NCBI GenBank assembly: GCA_026706165.1
Contig: JAPOZF010000783.1
Coordinates: 1 to 8,605 of the forward strand
Direction: 5' to 3'
DNA: 8,605 nt
Source of the DNA: Gemmatimonadota bacterium
GTDB lineage: Bacteria; Latescibacterota; UBA2968; UBA8231
The notes under the pieces are model-generated. The model was not told the DNA's origin, searched no databases, and saw only the letters and a list, made by a program, of their open reading frames with translations. Below, piece after piece: positions 5,777-8,605 of this stretch. Every line of letters starts with the position of its first letter. Within the stretch, counting starts at the first letter, position 1. Made by a program: the position numbers and the translations under genes.

Positions 5777-7659
5777 CAGCCTGCTCCCATGTCTGCGGCG
5801 AGCTCGAGTTCCCGCGCCTCGCCCGATGCCCCGCTGCCGGCGAGCTCGAGGGGAACCCAACCGCGCACGGAGTTGACCATGAACAGTTCGGAGACCTCCT
5901 CCTTCAGCTCGTCGACGGCAATCACCCGCTCCTCGATCTCCCCCCGCTCCAGCAGCAGGTTCCGGTAGGTGCCGGCCAGCAGCCCGCACTCGCGCGGGGG
6001 CGTCCATCGCCTGCCTTCCGAGACGACGACGACGTTCCCGACGGATGCCTCGGTGAGCTCTCCGCGCTCGTTCCAAAGCAGCACCTCTTCGGCGCCGCAA
6101 AGGGACCGGCGTTCCTCGTAGGCCTGCCGGTTGGTCGTCTTGTGGTAGAGGAACACGTCGTCGCTCGACACCGGATCCCTGGCGATCCCCGCCGGCAGCA
6201 GACCTTCGTGTCCCGGGGCGAGCGGCCGGCTCTCAACCGTCACCTGTCCGGTCCGCGAAAGCACCAGCCGGACCCGGTGCACGCCTCCTGACCGGCGCAG
6301 CCGGCGGGCATGGCCTTCGAGGGCGGCGAGCACCCGCTCCCCGTCGCATGCGAAACCGAAGTAGGCCGCCGAGTCCAGCAGCCGGGCAATGTGGCGGTCG
6401 CGGAAAAAGTATCCGCCCTCCGGAGCGGAGGCGCCAGCACCGGCGTCGAGCCGCAGGGTCTCGAACAGATCGAACGGGGGCCGGCGTTCGATGAGAACCC
6501 GGGCCTTGATCCGGCACTCCTCGAACTCGGCGGCCGCCGAGGAGTAATGGGTGACCCCGCTGCCGACGCCGTACTCGGCCTGACCGCGGGCCCGGTCGAC
6601 GCACACCGTCCTGATGGCGACGCTGAAGCAGGCTTCCATGGCCGCGACTCCCCGTCCGGAGGTCCCCGGTCCGCGGCTCCTTTTTCCCGGGGAGAGGTAC
6701 CCGATGCAACCGGTATAAATCCCGCGGGGGGAGGTCTCGAGCTCGGCGATCAGCTCCATGGTGCGGACCTTGGGGGCCCCGGTGACCGAACCGCTGGGGA
6801 ACAGGGCGGAGAACAGTTCCCGCAAGGTCGTGCCCGGCTCGATCTCCGATTCGATTCGGGAGACGAGCTGATGAACGGTCTCGTACCGCTCCACCTGCCA
6901 CAGGTTCGGGACCGCGACCGAGCCGGCCGTGGAGACGCGCCCGAGATCGTTCCGCAGCAGGTCGACGATCATGACGTTCTCGGCCCGTTCCTTGGGGTCG
7001 GAGGCGAGCTCCCCGGCAAGGGCCCGGTCCTCCTCGAGCCAGCGGCCGCGCGGGCGGGTCCCCTTCATCGGCCGCGCCCGCAGCCGTCCCTCTCCCAGGG
7101 AGAAGAACAGCTCCGGAGAGGCGGACAGAATGGCGTGCGAACCGATGTCGATGAAGGCGCAGTAACCCGAGCCCTGGGCCGCGCAGATATCGCTGTGGAG
7201 AGCGAGAAGATCCCCGGCGACCGGGGCGCGCAGCCGGGTTGTGAAGTTGACCTGGTAGGTATCGCCGGCGACGATGCAGCGGTGGATCTCCGCAACCGCG
7301 GCGGCGTAGGCGGACCGCTCCATCGACGGCTCCCAGGAGCCGGCGGCACAGGCGCCTGCCGGGGAGGACGGCAGGTCACCGTCCGGCTCACGGCGTTCGG
7401 AGAACAGGCCGAACCAGAGCAGGGGCAGGGACCCGGGGGAGCGGGTGCGCATCGCCCCGTCGAGGGCGGGGGCGGCTTCGTAGGAAACGAACCCGGCGGC
7501 GTGAAGGCCCCGGGCAACCGCCCCTTCCACTTCTTCCAGAGCGGTGGCAACCTCGCCCTGGGAGCGGGCCTCGACCTCCCCGCAAAAACCGGAAAAGCGG
7601 GAAGCCCAGCCCCCCGCCCCGTCACGGGAATCGAACCGCACCGTCGGAAGGGGAGCCAC
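5776..7659 (-). CDS. pabB: Fused aminodeoxychorismate synthase component I / aminodeoxychorismate lyase
   Basis: A 627-residue bifunctional protein for 4-aminobenzoate synthesis. The N-terminal two thirds is a chorismate-binding (PabB) domain: YQVNFTTRL (135-143), PMKGTRPRG (197-205), ENVMIVDLLRNDLGRV (227-242), ETVHQLVS (260-267) and SGSVTGAPK (289-297). Lys199 in PMKGT is the PabB-type lysine; anthranilate synthases have Ala there. From about 395 on is a class IV aminotransferase fold (PabC) with Lys507 in FLYHKTTNR as the likely PLP lysine and GELTEASVGN (533-542). The PabB part should need a PabA amidotransferase for ammonia; none is in the window. About 15 Gly/Ser/Arg-rich residues are inserted near 325-341, between GYLSP and ACFSVAIRT. 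The start is GTG with no close Shine-Dalgarno, 5 nt after the SDR stop, suggesting coupling. Such PabB-PabC fusions are common; a role in folate synthesis is the default. Confidence 0.93.
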   Translation of the reverse strand: MAPLPTVRFDSRDGAGGWASRFSGFCGEVEARSQGEVATALEEVEGAVARGLHAAGFVSYEAAPALDGAMRTRSPGSLPLLWFGLFSERREPDGDLPSSPAGACAAGSWEPSMERSAYAAAVAEIHRCIVAGDTYQVNFTTRLRAPVAGDLLALHSDICAAQGSGYCAFIDIGSHAILSASPELFFSLGEGRLRARPMKGTRPRGRWLEEDRALAGELASDPKERAENVMIVDLLRNDLGRVSTAGSVAVPNLWQVERYETVHQLVSRIESEIEPGTTLRELFSALFPSGSVTGAPKVRTMELIAELETSPRGIYTGCIGYLSPGKRSRGPGTSGRGVAAMEACFSVAIRTVCVDRARGQAEYGVGSGVTHYSSAAAEFEECRIKARVLIERRPPFDLFETLRLDAGAGASAPEGGYFFRDRHIARLLDSAAYFGFACDGERVLAALEGHARRLRRSGGVHRVRLVLSRTGQVTVESRPLAPGHEGLLPAGIARDPVSSDDVFLYHKTTNRQAYEERRSLCGAEEVLLWNERGELTEASVGNVVVVSEGRRWTPPRECGLLAGTYRNLLLERGEIEERVIAVDELKEEVSELFMVNSVRGWVPLELAGSGASGEARELELAADMGAG

Positions 7660-7664
7660 TTCGG

Positions 7665-8420
7665 TCAGCCGCTGCCTCCCTTGACGCTCCAGATCGACCC
7701 GGTGGTGTAGGTGTTGCGCTCCGAGCAGAGGAAGGCGGCGACCTCGGCCACCTCTTCGGGATCGGAGTAGCGGCCCACCGGGGTTCCGGGATTGGCGAGA
7801 TGCTCCTCGGAAAACCGCGGCACGACCATGTCGGTCAGGGCGCGCCCCGGCTCCAGCCCGTTGACGAAGACACCCTGCCTGGGATAGGCGTTGCCGAGGG
7901 AGCGCACGAAGCAGAAAAGGGCCGCTTTCGATACGCAGTACGGGACCTGGCGGGGCGACCCGTTGCGGGCGCCCGAGGTGATCGACAGGCAGCGTCCCCA
8001 GCCGCCCTCGAGCATGTGGGGGATGGCGGCCTGGTGCGCGTAGTATGCGCCGTAGAGGTTGATCTTCAGGACCTTGTCGAACTGGGCGGGGGACTGCTCG
8101 AGGAAATCGGCTTCCCGTCCCAGGATGCCGGCGCAGCAGACGAGGATGTCGAGGCGGCCGAAATGCCCGGCCGCCGCCTCGACGCAGGAGCGCACCGCCG
8201 GCTCGTCGGCGACGTCGGTGCGCAGAAAAACCGCCTCCCGCCCCTGGCTGCGGACCGCGTCCACCGTTTCGGACGCCTCCTCCTCGAGGATATCGGCAAT
8301 GACCAGGTCGCGGCCGTCCGCGCCCAGCCGCAGGGCAATGGCGCGGCCGATACCCCTGGCCCCCCCGGTCACGAGGGCGACGCGGCGCTCCTGGGGAGCT
8401 GCGAACCTGAGTTCTGCCAC
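7665..8420 (-). CDS. Short-chain dehydrogenase/reductase (classical SDR)
   Basis: NAD(P)-dependent oxidoreductase of about 251 residues, counted from the GTG at 8420. Seen: nucleotide motif TGGARGIG (18-25), Asp43 at the end of the second strand (VIAD), which favours NAD(H), Asp69 in RTDVAD, Asn121 in KINLYG, Ser149 in ITSG, and the YxxxK pair Tyr161/Lys165 in YCVSK, completing the catalytic tetrad. EPGRALTDM fits the substrate-loop PG motif. The usual NNAG reads CCAG (95-98), and the C-terminus is KGGSG rather than the common DGG. The GTG start gives family length and puts the glycine motif in place. In-frame ATGs at 8525 and 8546 would add a 35- or 42-residue Pro/Ser/Ala-rich extension whose third codon positions are less GC-rich than the rest, so I treat it as leader DNA. 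First gene of the visible operon. Substrate unknown; 3-oxoacyl-ACP reductase-like or cyclitol/sugar dehydrogenase roles are both possible. Confidence 0.9.
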   Translation of the reverse strand: MAELRFAAPQERRVALVTGGARGIGRAIALRLGADGRDLVIADILEEEASETVDAVRSQGREAVFLRTDVADEPAVRSCVEAAAGHFGRLDILVCCAGILGREADFLEQSPAQFDKVLKINLYGAYYAHQAAIPHMLEGGWGRCLSITSGARNGSPRQVPYCVSKAALFCFVRSLGNAYPRQGVFVNGLEPGRALTDMVVPRFSEEHLANPGTPVGRYSDPEEVAEVAAFLCSERNTYTTGSIWSVKGGSG

Positions 8421-8605
8421 GGGGTTTCCGGTCTGGGGGTCCGAAAGGTCGGGTTGTGAAGGGGCTGCGGAAACGGCCGGTGTCGAAGGCCGCTTATCAG
8501 GTCCAGCGGGGCGGTCAGCGGCCATGAGCCAGGGCCCGGACCGCATTTGCGGCCACGTGACAGGGGCGATCCTCTAGCCGCCCTGTCGACGGACAGGCAA
8601 GCGCG
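8421..8605 (-). other. Upstream region of the operon; no clear promoter
   Basis: This stretch lies before the preferred SDR start and should hold the 5' leader and perhaps the operon promoter. I see no convincing -35/-10 pair and no riboswitch-like structure. Two small palindromes are present: CCGCA/TGCGG at 8541-8552, spanning the alternative ATG at 8546, and CCTGTC/GACAGG at 8582-8597. If the SDR starts at 8546, part of this region is coding. The operon could begin beyond the window. Confidence 0.4.
8582..8597. repeat. Short inverted repeat near the right edge
   Basis: CCTGTC (8582-8587) and GACAGG (8592-8597) are exact reverse complements around a 4-nt GACG loop. It could be an operator half-site pair or a small hairpin in the leader or in the end of an upstream gene. 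There is no T-tract in the visible bases. A 6-bp palindrome in GC-rich DNA may also be chance. Confidence 0.35.

Noticed and set aside
3308..5968. A very long plus-strand open frame (886 codons) antisense to the binding protein and aminotransferase
   Set aside because: Its product is low-complexity (Val, Gly, Glu, Ala, His, Arg) with no domain, and it lies opposite two clearly recognisable genes. GC-rich codon use on the coding strand removes stops on the opposite strand, so it is a shadow.
4613..6100. A 495-codon reading of the aminotransferase extending into pabBC
   Set aside because: The extra 108 residues are Arg-rich shadow of the PabC domain. The ATG at 5776, in the TGATG overlap with a good ribosome site, gives the normal DegT length.
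6310..7710. Plus-strand open frame of 466 codons opposite pabBC
   Set aside because: Composition is typical of an antisense shadow in GC-rich DNA; the minus strand carries intact chorismate-binding and class IV aminotransferase motifs.
1..8605. CRISPR array, tRNA, rRNA, insertion sequence or phage genes
   Set aside because: No regularly spaced direct repeats, no RNA-gene landmarks and no transposase or integrase motifs were seen on either strand.

Overview
This window is GC-rich (about two thirds GC by eye) and holds eight genes, all on the minus strand and packed end to end. The binding protein carries a Sec signal peptide without a lipobox, which fits a diderm bacterium with a periplasm. 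A high-GC proteobacterium or related Gram-negative lineage is likely; nothing in the window fixes the genus.

In transcription order, from high to low coordinates, the layout is as follows. (1) A classical short-chain dehydrogenase/reductase, 7665-8420 (a longer start at 8546 is possible). (2) A fused aminodeoxychorismate synthase component I / aminodeoxychorismate lyase (PabB-PabC), 5776-7659. (3) A DegT/DnrJ/EryC1/StrS PLP aminotransferase, 4613-5776. (4) A CUT1-type ABC sugar importer: periplasmic binding protein 3272-4582, MalF-like permease 2083-3054, MalG-like permease 1229-2086, a 66-residue two-helix membrane protein 1032-1232, and a MalK/UgpC-type ATPase 1-1035 that runs off the left edge a few residues short of its end.

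Junctions are tight: 5 nt between SDR and pabBC, a TGATG overlap into the aminotransferase, 30 nt before the binding protein, and 4-nt GTGA/ATGA overlaps through the permease, small-protein and ATPase block. The one real break is the 217-bp gap between the binding protein and the first permease. It contains a perfect 16-bp inverted repeat with a 26-nt loop (3143-3200), followed by a short ORF with a strong Shine-Dalgarno that overlaps the permease start. The placement parallels the malE-malF intergenic REP hairpin of E. coli, which lets binding protein be made in excess over the membrane subunits.

The transporter should import a sugar, polyol, cyclitol or similar solute. The SDR and the DegT enzyme would be a natural pair for oxidising a hydroxyl and aminating the resulting ketone. 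The PabBC enzyme, which makes 4-aminobenzoate from chorismate given a glutamine amidotransferase, has no obvious place in sugar uptake. Either it is a folate gene captured in the operon or the cluster makes or uses an aromatic amine. The most unusual points are this gene combination, the tiny membrane protein embedded in the transporter operon, the hairpin/leader region, and substitutions at conserved positions (ABC signature, EAA-loop glycine, SDR NNAG motif).
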